This document shows, piece by piece, positions 1 through 9,196 of a DNA stretch of 64,000 nt (the first letter of the stretch is position 1; each line of letters opens with the position of its first letter). Under the pieces are notes generated by a model, which was not told the DNA's origin, did not search any database, and saw only the letters and a list, made by a program, of their open reading frames with translations. Made by a program: the position numbers and the translations under genes. The stretch is from CAZGUX01 sp964529305 (lineage in GTDB: Bacteria > Acidobacteriota > Terriglobia > Bryobacterales > Bryobacteraceae), in assembly GCA_964529305.1 (NCBI GenBank), contig CAZGUX010000230.1:1-64000 (forward strand), read 5' to 3'.

Positions 1-1059
1 GATCGCCGGCCGGTATTCCAGCTTCCCGGGACGGGGCGCGTGGGGGATCTCGATCCCTTCCTCGCGAAAGCGCACCAGGATGCGCTTTCGCAGTTCACTG
101 ATCACCAGATATTGCTCGACGAACTCACCCACATGGCAGCCCAGCGTGAAGCCCAAGGCATACTCCCCGAAGCCGGGAATGAATCGAACCGCGGGAGCGG
201 GTTCGGCCAGCAGGCCGGGAACCTCGCCGATGGCCTGCCGCGCAATGTCGAGCAACACGGCCTCCACCTTTTGCACGTCGGCATCGTAGCTGACATTGAC
301 CACAACGGGGACCGCCATGCGCTTCTCCGGAAGGTGGAAGTTGGTGAGTACGGCGTCGGCCAGTTTGGTGTTGGGAATGATGATCAGGTTGTTGGCCAGC
401 GCGCGAATCGTGGTGCTGCGCCAGGTGATGTCCTGGATATAGCCCTCCTCCGAGGTGGCAAGACGCACATAATCTCCGGGACGAATCTGCCCGGAGACAC
501 TAATCGAGATGCCCGAGAACAGATTCGAAAGGGTTGGCTGCAGGGCCAAGGCCACCGCCAAGCCTCCCACGCCTAACGCCGTGAGCATCGGCGTAATCGA
601 TAGCCCCAACTGATTCAGCAGGATCATGGCCCCCACGCTGAAGACGACGATGCGGGCGACGTTCTCCGTGAGGCTGGTGACGGCAATGTCGCCCCGGATC
701 TGCGGGCCCCAAAGGCGGATCATCTGTTTGGCAAATTGGGCGGCGGCAAAGGTGGCCGAGATCGTCCACAGGGTGAGCAGGTAGCTGTCCAGCCGCTTCT
801 GCGCAGCCGTAGTGATCGGGACAAACTCATGGCCTACGGTGATCGCCAGGAGAAGAATCCAGAGAATCGCGGGCTTGGAGAACGTCTCGCGAACCAGTTG
901 GCCGACGCGGCTGGACGTCCGGGCGGCATGACGGTCAATCCCGCGCAGAATCAGAACCCGAAGGACAAGGCCCACGGCCAGCGTCACCGCGAACGCGATC
1001 AGGGGCGTGATCAGCGTTTCCCAGTGCGTGATGAAGTAGGTCCACCAGGTGTGAGCCAT
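1..1059 (-). CDS. Mechanosensitive ion channel, MscS family (C-terminus cut by the window edge)
   Basis: I read 353 codons from the ATG at 1059 down to base 1 with no stop, so the 3' end lies outside the window. Several hydrophobic helices fill the N-terminal half. The Gly/Ala-rich pore helix reads GVGGLAVALALQPTLSNLFS, followed by the beta-domain segment with SGQIRPGDYV, which is the hallmark of the MscS family. Such channels sit in the inner membrane and open on hypo-osmotic stress. The following soluble part contains the usual IIIPN-type segment. A weak -10-like GACACT lies six bases before the start codon. Function beyond small-conductance channel activity cannot be told from the sequence. 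Confidence 0.9.
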   Translation of the reverse strand, partial: MAHTWWTYFITHWETLITPLIAFAVTLAVGLVLRVLILRGIDRHAARTSSRVGQLVRETFSKPAILWILLLAITVGHEFVPITTAAQKRLDSYLLTLWTISATFAAAQFAKQMIRLWGPQIRGDIAVTSLTENVARIVVFSVGAMILLNQLGLSITPMLTALGVGGLAVALALQPTLSNLFSGISISVSGQIRPGDYVRLATSEEGYIQDITWRSTTIRALANNLIIIPNTKLADAVLTNFHLPEKRMAVPVVVNVSYDADVQKVEAVLLDIARQAIGEVPGLLAEPAPAVRFIPGFGEYALGFTLGCHVGEFVEQYLVISELRKRILVRFREEGIEIPHAPRPGKLEYRPAI

Positions 1060-1142
1060 GGTTTTAGTGTCGCCTATGGCGGACGCGGTCCGCGAATCGC
1101 CGCCCGCCGCCCAAGGAGGGGGTGTTACGCTGAAAACTTCGC

Positions 1143-2714
1143 ATGCCTGTGAACTGCGTCCGCCATACGGATCTGCCGAGTACCTCCCGGTTGTTCGCGG
1201 ATTTCCTGTATGACTTCGACCGGGTACGGCCATTTTATCGACACGCCCCGCTGGAAGCGGACTCGTTCACGGCCGCGGCCCGGGAGATTGACTACCCGGA
1301 TGACCGGCGGGCGGCGCTCGTGGCCGCTTTGGCCGAGATCAATGCCGAGGGAGAGGCGTTGGACCGGCTGGGACAATCGGGGACAGTCGCCGTCGTGACC
1401 GGACAGCAGGTGGGCTTGTATTCGGGGCCGACCTACACGGTGTACAAGGCCTTGACGGCGGTGAAGCTGGCGCGGCGGCTCACGAAATCGGGCGTCGTGG
1501 CCGTTCCAGTGTTCTGGCTCGCCACCGAAGATCACGATTTCGACGAAGTGCGCGTGGCGTCGACCTTCGACAACGGCCACCAGACGGCGACCGTTTCGCT
1601 CGACAGCGCGCTGGCCACCGGCGGTCCGGTGGGGTGGATCGCTCCGTCCGCCTATCCCAACCAGACCCTTCGGCAGACCTTGGAGGATTTTCCTCACGGC
1701 CGGGAGATGGCGGCCCTGGTCGAGGAGTGTTACCGGCCGGGAGCGTCGCTGGGCGACGCGTTCCGGGAGTTGCTGACCCGGTTGCTCGCCGGCTACGGGC
1801 TTCTGGTGATCGATCCGTTGAGGCCGGCGGTCCGGCAGTTGGCGCGGCCCCTGATTGAAGCCGCGCTCGGCAAGGCGGCCGAGTTGACGGCGCACCTGCT
1901 GGAGCGGAACCGGCAACTGGCCGCCCTCGGTTACCACGCCCAGGTTCATGTCGAGGACCATACTTCGCTCGTCTTCCTGCTGGAAGGCGGCAAGCGGGTG
2001 GCGCTCAAGCGCAAGGACGACGACTATTTTGCCGCGGCCCGCAAGCTAACGCGGGAGGATCTGCTCGCCTTCGATCTCTCGCCCAACGCGTTGCTTCGAC
2101 CCGTGGTCCAGGATTCGATCCTGCCGACGGCCGCCTATGTCGGCGGTCCGGCCGAGCTCGCCTACCTGGCGCAAGCGGAGGTCCTCTATCGCGAACTCCT
2201 GGGCCGTATGCCGGTGGTGCTGCCCCGCGCCAGCTTTTCCCTGACCGATTTTCGGGCCAATAAGCTGTTGAATCGATACGAGTTGGAGTTGACCGACCTG
2301 TTCCACGGCATCGACCCGCTGCGCGAGCGGATCGCCGGGAAACTGGTGCCGCCGGAATTGTCGGATTCGCTCCAGCAAGCCCACCACGGGACCATGAGCG
2401 CGATCGATCAACTGGCTGCCCGGCTGGGCAGCTTCGACCCGTCGCTGGCCGCGGCGCTCACACAAAGCCGGCAGAAGATCCAGTACCAAATGGGGAAGAT
2501 CGAAGGCAAAGTACGCCGGGAGGCGCTGAAGCGGGACGGGCGCGCCGCCTCGGACGCTGAGTGGCTGTACAACCTGTTGTTCCCGCACAAGCACTTGCAG
2601 GAGCGGATCTATTCGATTTTGCCGTTTATCGCCAGGCACGGATCCGACCTGATCGACCGGATTTACGATCAGGTGGAACTCGGGTGTCCGGATCACCGGG
2701 TGTTGGAGATCTGA
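1143..2714 (+). CDS. bshC: Bacillithiol biosynthesis cysteine-adding enzyme BshC
   Basis: The 523-residue protein has the family's usual length and its most conserved motifs: VVTGQQVGLYSGPTYTVYKA near residues 83-102 and PVFWLATEDHDFDEV near 121-135. BshC joins cysteine to GlcN-malate in the last step of bacillithiol synthesis in the cytoplasm. The C-terminal third is helical and charged, as in known BshC coiled-coil dimers. It stands alone here; bshA and bshB are not in the window. The ATG at 1143 follows a TACGCT-like hexamer by eleven bases, with no clear Shine-Dalgarno sequence. Presence of bshC fits Firmicutes, Bacteroidota, Deinococci and Acidobacteriota. Confidence 0.93.
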   Translation: MPVNCVRHTDLPSTSRLFADFLYDFDRVRPFYRHAPLEADSFTAAAREIDYPDDRRAALVAALAEINAEGEALDRLGQSGTVAVVTGQQVGLYSGPTYTVYKALTAVKLARRLTKSGVVAVPVFWLATEDHDFDEVRVASTFDNGHQTATVSLDSALATGGPVGWIAPSAYPNQTLRQTLEDFPHGREMAALVEECYRPGASLGDAFRELLTRLLAGYGLLVIDPLRPAVRQLARPLIEAALGKAAELTAHLLERNRQLAALGYHAQVHVEDHTSLVFLLEGGKRVALKRKDDDYFAAARKLTREDLLAFDLSPNALLRPVVQDSILPTAAYVGGPAELAYLAQAEVLYRELLGRMPVVLPRASFSLTDFRANKLLNRYELELTDLFHGIDPLRERIAGKLVPPELSDSLQQAHHGTMSAIDQLAARLGSFDPSLAAALTQSRQKIQYQMGKIEGKVRREALKRDGRAASDAEWLYNLLFPHKHLQERIYSILPFIARHGSDLIDRIYDQVELGCPDHRVLEI

Positions 2715-2784
2715 GCCGGCACTACCGTCAATTCCACCACCCTTCTCCCGGTCTTGCCGTAGGCAGGACCAAGACCAGGACGGC

Positions 2785-2796
2785 TACACTGGGAGT
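2785..2796 (+). promoter_or_regulatory. -10-like TACACT six bases before the receptor ATG
   Basis: TACACT at 2785-2790 is followed by six bases and then the ATG at 2797. With a normal -10 to start-site distance the transcript would begin at or next to the ATG. No clear -35 box is seen. Confidence 0.45.
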
Positions 2797-5544
2797 ATGC
2801 GGAGTCTGTTGTGCCTGGCGGCGATGGCCTCCCTGGTTCCCGTCGCGCCGGCGCAGCAACCGGCGACCTCGGAATTGGACCGCGCCGCCGAAGAATTCAA
2901 AATACAGACCGCCGACCTGGGGGTTCGGGCCGACAGCCCGAAGAAGCAGGCGAACGGGGGAACCCGGCGCCAGTGGCACGGCAGGGTGTTCGAGTACTTC
3001 CGCAACAACTTTCTGGATGCCATTCCGCACGAAATCGTCCAGCGAGGCGGCACGCAGGGGTTTCTCCGGCGTAACCAGTTCGGGTTCAACGTCGCCGGTC
3101 CGGTCTTTCTGCCCAAGATCTACGACGGCGGGAAGAACACGTTCTTCTCGCTATCGTATGAAGGCGTTAGGGAAGGCACGTTGCAAACGTCCCTGCGCAC
3201 GATTCCGACGGACCTCGAGAGGCTGGGCGACTGGTCGCAGACCGTGGATCAGGCGGGGTTGCCGCTGGAGATTTACGACCCGGCCACCACGCGAAGGAAC
3301 CCACGCTTTGACCCGTCCCAGCCCGTCACGCGCGAGAATCTCGAATACGACCGATTGCCGTTTGCGGGCAACCTCATCCCGGCCACCCGGCTGGATGCGC
3401 GCGCCCGCGCCGGCCTGGCCCTGTATCCGAGTCCCAACACCAACGTCGGCCCCTTCTTCCGAAACAAGTTTTTCGTAAACTCGCCGGACCGGAACAACGC
3501 CAACGGAGTGATCGGTAAGGTGGACCATTCGATCGGCGAGAAGAGCCGCATCACGGTGGACACCACGATTTCGAACGGAGCCCAGCAGGCAGCCCGATTG
3601 TTTGAAACCGAGGCCAATCCGGGCGCGCCGGACCGGTTGTTCTCCACGCGCCGCGGGTCGGCCGACCACGTATTTACGCCAACGCCGCAGATTGTCAACA
3701 CGGTCTCCTTCAGCGTCAGTTCGTCGCGCAACAGCACGGTGGCACAGAATTTTCCGCAGTATCAGTTCCAACCCTACCTGTCGATGGGCCGGGCCTATCC
3801 GGTCTCGAGGAATGCGAACAACCACTACGCCTGGTCCGACGGCCTCTCCGTGCGGAGAGGCAAGCATGCGCTTCGAGGAGGCGGACAATACTCGCGCCAG
3901 GAGGTGAATACGTTCTGGCCGCAATACCCGAACGGCTACTTTCGCTTTGGCTCGGGACTCACCAGCCTTCCGGGCATCGTCAATACCGGGCATGCGTTCG
4001 CCAGCTTTCTGTTGGGCCTGGCCGAATACGCGGAAGTGAGCGTGGTTCCGCAACCCGCATATTTCCGCCGCGCTTCGTGGGACTTCTGGCTTCGCGATCA
4101 GTACGAAATCCGAAAGGGCCTGTCGCTCAATGTTTCACTGTCGATCAGCCGATGGGGAGGCAGGTACGAGAAGTTCGACCGCCAATCGACGATCGACCTG
4201 GACGCCCTCAATCCGGCCAATGGAAGAAATGGCGCATTGGTGGCGGCGAACACCGGCGGTTGGGGCAGGGCCTTTCAGCCCGCGCCGTGGCGTCTGTCGC
4301 CCAGCGCCAGCCTGGCGTGGAGTCCCAGTGGCAACACCAAGACCGTGGTGCGGGCCGGCTTTTCGCGAGGCTACTCGCCGGTTCCGATTTACACCGGCCA
4401 GTGGGGCACGCAGGGCTTCATCGGCTACCCGACGTTTTACTCGCAGAATATCCAGCTCGAGCCGTCCATCGTGCTGGCAAACGGCTTCCCGGCGCTGCCG
4501 AAGTTTCCCGACCTTCGTCCGGACGCCGCCAACAACACCGTCGCCGACCTGATCGACACCAGTCATCGCCAGCCTCTGTATCAGTCGGCCTCCCTCACGC
4601 TGGAACGCGAGCTTCGGGGCGCCGTCGTATTGTCGGTGGGGACCTCCTACTCCGGCGGCCGCGACCTGATGGTGAGCAATTCGGCCGCGGACCCGAATGC
4701 CATCCGTCTGGAAGATCTCTCGTACCGGGACCGGTTGAACGACGAGACCTTCAACCGGTCCCGCCGGCCGTATCCGCAATTCCGCGGGTTTGACGTGTAC
4801 TCCTCCTATCCGGGGGGCCGATACCACCGGGATTCGGGCTACGTGCGCGTGGAGAAACGGGCCTCCGCCGGTCTCTCGCTGAGCGCATACTACGAGTTCT
4901 CCAAACAGCTCGATGATTACTCGGTCCCCTACGGGAAGCAGGACTTCTTCAACCGCCAGAACGAATGGGCGCTGTCGTCGGGCAACGAGCCGCACCGGTT
5001 CCAGATGACCTACGCTTACGAACTTCCCTTCGGCACGAACAAGCCGCTGCTCCGGACCACCGACTGGTGGCGTTACGTCGTGGACGGCTGGAGCGTCACG
5101 GGCGTCACGGTCCTGCAAAGCGGCGAGCCGATCGCGATTCATCCTCAGTTCAACAACACGGGCGGCGTGGTGAAAGGCCTGAACGCCGATGTGGTGCCTG
5201 GAGTGGACCCGCGAGTGTCCAATCCGGGTCCGGACCTGTGGTTCAACCCGGCCGCCTTCTCCCATCCGGCCGATTTCGAGATCGGGAATCTCTCGCGAAC
5301 GCATCCGCAGTTGCGCAATCCCGGCGGCTCGAACTACGATCTGACGCTGGCCAAGAGGGTGAATCTGGCGCCCGATCGGACCCTGGAAGTGAGCGCGGCG
5401 GGATTCAACGTGATGAACCATGGAAACTGGACCGATCCGGACGCCACGATCGGGACCGCGGCTTCGCCGAACGTGAATGCCGGAAAGATCATCGGTTCTC
5501 GAGGGGGCCGGGTGATTCAGCTTGGCCTGAAGATCAGCTTTTGA
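2797..5544 (+). CDS. Oar-like TonB-dependent receptor barrel lacking the N-terminal plug
   Basis: This 915-residue protein starts with a signal peptide (residues 1-20, ending PVAPAQ). It then goes almost straight into motifs that in Oar/CarboxypepD_reg TonB receptors of Acidobacteriota lie after the plug: GRVFEYFRNNFLDA (62-75), RRNQFGFNVAGPVF and KNTFFSLSYEGVREG. The rest is Gly/Tyr/Arg-rich beta-barrel sequence ending in the outer-membrane signature GLKISF. Family members normally run over 1000 residues, with a CarboxypepD-type domain and a plug before these motifs; both seem missing or greatly reduced. The role is probably an outer-membrane pore or receptor. Its stop overlaps the next gene's ATG (TGATG), which implies translational coupling to the VWA protein. 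Confidence 0.85.
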   Translation: MRSLLCLAAMASLVPVAPAQQPATSELDRAAEEFKIQTADLGVRADSPKKQANGGTRRQWHGRVFEYFRNNFLDAIPHEIVQRGGTQGFLRRNQFGFNVAGPVFLPKIYDGGKNTFFSLSYEGVREGTLQTSLRTIPTDLERLGDWSQTVDQAGLPLEIYDPATTRRNPRFDPSQPVTRENLEYDRLPFAGNLIPATRLDARARAGLALYPSPNTNVGPFFRNKFFVNSPDRNNANGVIGKVDHSIGEKSRITVDTTISNGAQQAARLFETEANPGAPDRLFSTRRGSADHVFTPTPQIVNTVSFSVSSSRNSTVAQNFPQYQFQPYLSMGRAYPVSRNANNHYAWSDGLSVRRGKHALRGGGQYSRQEVNTFWPQYPNGYFRFGSGLTSLPGIVNTGHAFASFLLGLAEYAEVSVVPQPAYFRRASWDFWLRDQYEIRKGLSLNVSLSISRWGGRYEKFDRQSTIDLDALNPANGRNGALVAANTGGWGRAFQPAPWRLSPSASLAWSPSGNTKTVVRAGFSRGYSPVPIYTGQWGTQGFIGYPTFYSQNIQLEPSIVLANGFPALPKFPDLRPDAANNTVADLIDTSHRQPLYQSASLTLERELRGAVVLSVGTSYSGGRDLMVSNSAADPNAIRLEDLSYRDRLNDETFNRSRRPYPQFRGFDVYSSYPGGRYHRDSGYVRVEKRASAGLSLSAYYEFSKQLDDYSVPYGKQDFFNRQNEWALSSGNEPHRFQMTYAYELPFGTNKPLLRTTDWWRYVVDGWSVTGVTVLQSGEPIAIHPQFNNTGGVVKGLNADVVPGVDPRVSNPGPDLWFNPAAFSHPADFEIGNLSRTHPQLRNPGGSNYDLTLAKRVNLAPDRTLEVSAAGFNVMNHGNWTDPDATIGTAASPNVNAGKIIGSRGGRVIQLGLKISF

Positions 5545-6470
5545 TGCGGGGTTGGGTGATAGTGGCGTTGTCGGCGGCCCTGATGGCGGCGCCGCCGCCG
5601 CAGAAGAAGACTCGCGTCTACGTGCCAGTGTGGCCGGCGGCAGATGCCAAGGTGGAGGCGCAAAATCTGGCGGCCACGTTGAACGGCGAAAAGGCCCGGG
5701 TGGTGGATGTGCGAGCCCCCGGAGAAGACCTGCTCCTGGTTCTGGTACTCGATGTGACGGGCGACCTGGCGACCGTTGATCCGGCGAGGGAGGCGTTAGT
5801 TGCCGAAGTGAACAAACTGCCGGAGAACTGCCGGGTGGCCGTGATGCGAGCACAGGACGGACTGAGCGTCGTACTGGATCCCTCGGCCGACCGGGCAGCC
5901 ATTGCCGAGGCGATCCGCGGCGTCCCGTCCGCCGGCAAGGCCGGATTGCTCGAGACCGTTGAAGATGTCGAGAAGGTCGCCGATGCCGTGCTCACCAAGT
6001 ATCGGGTGAGGGCTTCGGTGCTCTACGTCACCGACAGCGACATCGGCAATTACCGGGAAGACTTCACCAACCCGGTGATCAATTCCAGCGACTCGAGCGA
6101 CCTGAGCCGCCGGTTCCCCGAAGGTTTGATTCAAGACAAGATCACACGCCTGACGGCCAAGGTCGCCACACGCCAGGCCCCCCTGTTCATCGTCCACCTC
6201 GATTACCGCAGCGACCGGTTGAACGAAGCCTATCAGATCGGACTGAAGAAGCTCGCGCAGGCTACCGCCGGCACCGCCGAGTTCTGCCGCTCGTTGGCCG
6301 ACATTCCGGGTACAATGGACACGGCTTTCCGGAGAATCGTCTCTCACTACGCGGTGGCTATTGAATTGCCAGCGAAACCGAAGAAGGTCTTGGAAATCGA
6401 GCTGACGGAGACTGGCAAGGACAAGTCCAGCCTGAGTTACCGGACACGCATTGCGTGGAAACAGGAGTAA
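5544..6470 (+). CDS. VWFA-related secreted protein with degenerate MIDAS
   Basis: A 308-residue protein begins at the ATG that overlaps the receptor stop. An N-terminal hydrophobic stretch (WVIVALSAALMAAPP) suggests export. The core resembles the VWFA-related domain common in Acidobacteriota: a strand LLLVLVLDVTGDLATV where the metal-site DxSxS should be, then helices and the segment SVLYVTDSDIGNYRED. The MIDAS motif is DVTGD, so canonical metal binding is doubtful. The C-terminus has the family's typical tail, SHYAVAIELPAKPKKVLEIE. The gene is coupled to the barrel protein upstream and lies three bases before the lipoprotein downstream, so the three may form one envelope unit. No enzymatic role is evident. 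Confidence 0.75.
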   Translation: MRGWVIVALSAALMAAPPPQKKTRVYVPVWPAADAKVEAQNLAATLNGEKARVVDVRAPGEDLLLVLVLDVTGDLATVDPAREALVAEVNKLPENCRVAVMRAQDGLSVVLDPSADRAAIAEAIRGVPSAGKAGLLETVEDVEKVADAVLTKYRVRASVLYVTDSDIGNYREDFTNPVINSSDSSDLSRRFPEGLIQDKITRLTAKVATRQAPLFIVHLDYRSDRLNEAYQIGLKKLAQATAGTAEFCRSLADIPGTMDTAFRRIVSHYAVAIELPAKPKKVLEIELTETGKDKSSLSYRTRIAWKQE

Positions 6471-6473
6471 ACG

Positions 6474-7286
6474 ATGTGCCGAATGGTTGTTGTTTTCCTG
6501 GGTTCCCTGATCCTGCTGGCAGGCTGCCAGAACAAGACGCTTTTGGAGCAGACACGCCGCATCGAGAAACTCGAAGCGGAAAATCGCGACCTGAAGGCCA
6601 GGCTCGAGCAGCAGACCAAGGAGATCGAGAGACTGGCCGCGGCATCGCGCCAGGTGGTGGAACCGCCCCAGGCCTCGAAGCCGTCGGGGGCAAAAGACCC
6701 GTTCCTGCGGGTCGAAGACACCGCCGCGTACCAGAACATGAGCCGGTCGCTCGAGGAATCGAACCGCCTGCTGGGAGAGTTGCGGCCGAGGCTCAAGGCT
6801 CTCGAGGATCAAATTCAGGCCACCACCCAGGAGAACCAGCGATTGGCCACCGCGCAGGGGGAACTCTCCGCCCAGTTGTCGAAGGCCAACGAGAGCCTGA
6901 ACTCGGCGCGGAAGGAGATCCACGCCCGGGACGGCAAACTGGCGGAACTCGAGGCGGCCAACCGCAAGCTGAGGAACGACGTGTCGGCTCAAGGGCAAAA
7001 GGGATCGCAGATTGCCCGGGTTCTCGGCGAGATCGAGGAAATCGAGAAACGCCGGGAGGCCGCGGCGAACAGCATCCTCAGCCGTTATCGCGACGTCACC
7101 GAGCAGTTCCGCAATGTGGCGTTTGGAATCGACGGACGCAGAACCAGCGAAGGGGTGATCTCCTCATCGGTAGACCTGTCGAGGATCCAGCAGTTGATCG
7201 CCCTGGCGGAAGAGGACCTGCGGAACCTGCGCAACCTCAACGCGCAGGCGTCCCGCGCCCAGCGCAAACTGATCGCGACCAAATGA
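6474..7286 (+). CDS. Coiled-coil lipoprotein
   Basis: A 270-residue protein with a clear lipobox: hydrophobic residues 4-15 and LLAGC with Cys18. From residue 21 onward nearly all of the mature protein is heptad-rich coiled coil (for example RRIEKLEAENRDLKARLEQQ, and again around 95-165), then a charged C-terminus ending AQRKLIATK. It is probably anchored in the outer or inner membrane and acts as a spacer or scaffold. It starts three bases after the VWA gene, in the same operon as the barrel protein. It has no enzymatic motif. The family is not recognised. Confidence 0.75.
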   Translation: MCRMVVVFLGSLILLAGCQNKTLLEQTRRIEKLEAENRDLKARLEQQTKEIERLAAASRQVVEPPQASKPSGAKDPFLRVEDTAAYQNMSRSLEESNRLLGELRPRLKALEDQIQATTQENQRLATAQGELSAQLSKANESLNSARKEIHARDGKLAELEAANRKLRNDVSAQGQKGSQIARVLGEIEEIEKRREAAANSILSRYRDVTEQFRNVAFGIDGRRTSEGVISSSVDLSRIQQLIALAEEDLRNLRNLNAQASRAQRKLIATK

Positions 7287-7370
7287 CCGGAGTGTCTCTC
7301 CGGCCTGCCGAAGCGTTCCAGGCAGTGCGTGGCAATTCGGGATAAAGTACGTAAGTAACCCGTCCTCGCC

Positions 7371-9035
7371 ATGAAACGGATTCTGCCGCTCACCCTGCTC
7401 CTGCTGTCCTGCTCCCGCTCAACAGGCCCGAACCTCGGGCCGGCTCTCGACGGCATCACGGCCGGAGGGTTGCTGGGCCACATCAAGATCCTGGCCTCCG
7501 ATGAGTTCGAGGGCCGGTTGCCCGGCACCAGGGGCGAGGAACTCACGGTGAAGTACCTGACCGAGCAGTTCCGCAAGTTCGGGCTCGAGCCCGGCAATCC
7601 CGACGGCAGCTACGTGCAACCGGTGCCTCTGCTGGGCATCACGTCGCAGACTTCCATCGACATCCGGGCCGCCGGAAAGCCGCTGCCCGTGGCGCCCCGC
7701 GAGAATATCGTCGCGCTCTCGAACCGTTTCGAGGCCGAGGTGAAGGTGGTCAATACGCCCATCGTGTTTGCCGGATACGGTGTGACGGCGCCCGAATACG
7801 GATGGGACGACTTCAAAGGCGTTGATGTCAAGGGGAAGACGATCCTGACCCTGATCAACGATCCGGCGATTCCCGACGAGGCAAATCCCGCCCAACTCGA
7901 TCCGAAGATGTTCAAAGGCCGGGCCATGACCTACTACGGCCGCTGGACGTACAAGTTCGAGAAGGCGAGTGAGTTGGGGGCGGCGGCCGTGTTGATCATT
8001 CACGAGACCGGGCCGGCCGGCTACCCCTTCGCCGTGGTAGCCGCCAGTTGGGGCCGTGAGAATTTCGAGGTTCGCCGTAGCGATGGCAACGCCGGGCGCG
8101 TGCCGGTGGAGGGGTGGATCAGCTACGAGAAAGCGAACGAGCTTTTTCGAATGGCCGGCAAGGACCTGGCGTCCCTCAAGCAGGCTGCGTTGCGTAAGGA
8201 TTTCCGGCCGGTGGAACTGGCGGCCAAGGCCACATTCACGGTCAACAACCGGATGCGCGCGGTGGACTCGCGCAACGTGGTGGCCCGCCTCTCCGGCTCC
8301 GATCCCGCCCGGCGCGACGAAGTCGTCATCTATACGGCGCACTGGGACCACCTGGGCAAAGACGAGACGCTCCAGGGCGATCAGGTTTTCAACGGCGCCA
8401 TCGACAATGCGTCCGGGGTGGCGTCGCTGTTGGAGTTGGCCGGGGCTTTCACGCGGGTCGAGCCGCGCCCGAAGAGGACCATCCTGTTTCTCGCGGTCAC
8501 GGCTGAAGAGCAGGGCCTGCTCGGCGCCCGTTACTACGCCGCAAATCCGCTCTATCCCCTTTCCAAGACGTTGGCCGACATCAACATGGATGGGGTCAAC
8601 CAGTGGGGCCGGACGGGCGATTACGTCATCATCGGGCTGGGCAACACCACGCTCGACGAAGTCTTTGCCGAGGAGGCGAAGACGCAGGGCCGCGCGACGG
8701 TGGCCGATGCGGAGCCCGAAAAGGGCTTCTTCTACCGGTCCGATCACTTCGAGTTCGCCAAGGCCGGCGTGCCCGCATCGCACACGGACTCTGGCATCGA
8801 CTTCATCGGCAAAGCGAAGGATTTCGGCCAGAAACAGCGGGACGCGTACACGGCGAACGATTATCACAAGGTGACCGACGAAGTGAAACCCGACTGGGAC
8901 CTTTCGGGCGCTGTCGAGGACACGCAGTTGTTGTTTCGCGTCGGCTACCGGGTGGCGCAGGACGAGCGCTGGCCGGAGTGGAAACCGGGTACCGAGTTCC
9001 GGGAGAAGCGCGAGGCGATGCTGCGGGGGCGGTGA
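7371..9035 (+). CDS. M28-family metallopeptidase lipoprotein
   Basis: The 554-residue protein has a lipobox-like N-terminus (LTLLLLSC, Cys14). A PA-type insert lies around residues 125-255 and the catalytic M28 zinc domain follows. Metal ligands can be read as His324 (YTAHWDHLG), Asp345 (NGAIDNASG) and the catalytic Glu379/Glu380 pair (AVTAEEQG), with later ligands in INMDGVN and the ASHTDSG segment. Enzymes of this family are aminopeptidases or carboxypeptidases acting outside the cytoplasm. It is 84 bases after the lipoprotein gene, so it may be a separate unit. Substrate specificity cannot be assigned. Confidence 0.9.
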   Translation: MKRILPLTLLLLSCSRSTGPNLGPALDGITAGGLLGHIKILASDEFEGRLPGTRGEELTVKYLTEQFRKFGLEPGNPDGSYVQPVPLLGITSQTSIDIRAAGKPLPVAPRENIVALSNRFEAEVKVVNTPIVFAGYGVTAPEYGWDDFKGVDVKGKTILTLINDPAIPDEANPAQLDPKMFKGRAMTYYGRWTYKFEKASELGAAAVLIIHETGPAGYPFAVVAASWGRENFEVRRSDGNAGRVPVEGWISYEKANELFRMAGKDLASLKQAALRKDFRPVELAAKATFTVNNRMRAVDSRNVVARLSGSDPARRDEVVIYTAHWDHLGKDETLQGDQVFNGAIDNASGVASLLELAGAFTRVEPRPKRTILFLAVTAEEQGLLGARYYAANPLYPLSKTLADINMDGVNQWGRTGDYVIIGLGNTTLDEVFAEEAKTQGRATVADAEPEKGFFYRSDHFEFAKAGVPASHTDSGIDFIGKAKDFGQKQRDAYTANDYHKVTDEVKPDWDLSGAVEDTQLLFRVGYRVAQDERWPEWKPGTEFREKREAMLRGR

Positions 9036-9099
9036 ATGGACTTGTGAGCCAGCCCACGAAGCGCTCGCTCGCAGGAAGGCGACAGGCGATGCGCTTAGG

Positions 9100-9196
9100 G
9101 AACGAAAGGGGCCATACCCGAAGCCACTCGACGACACGCGGATCGGGCTCGGCTTCGTCGGCTCGCTGGGAGCATTTGCATCGACAAGGATTTCAC
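9100..9196 (-). pseudogene. VapC-type PIN toxin remnant, frameshifted and truncated
   Basis: On the minus strand a GTG at 9196 overlaps the stop of the AbrB antitoxin (GTGA), as expected for a toxin partner. The frame it opens is not PIN-like. Shifting frame recovers ILVDANAPSEPTKPSP and, after another shift, DPRVVEWLRVW, which together match the N-terminus of VapC toxins of the form FLVDANVLSEPTKP. Only about 35 recognisable residues remain, against about 130 in the family. The catalytic Asp of LVDAN is present in the remnant, but the later acidic residues are gone. The M28 gene ends at 9035, leaving no room for a full toxin. It is probably dead. Confidence 0.7.

Noticed and set aside
4135..5853. 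Long open frame opposite the receptor gene
   Set aside because: Pro/Arg-rich translation with no domain. It is an antisense shadow of a GC-rich gene with clear barrel motifs on the plus strand.
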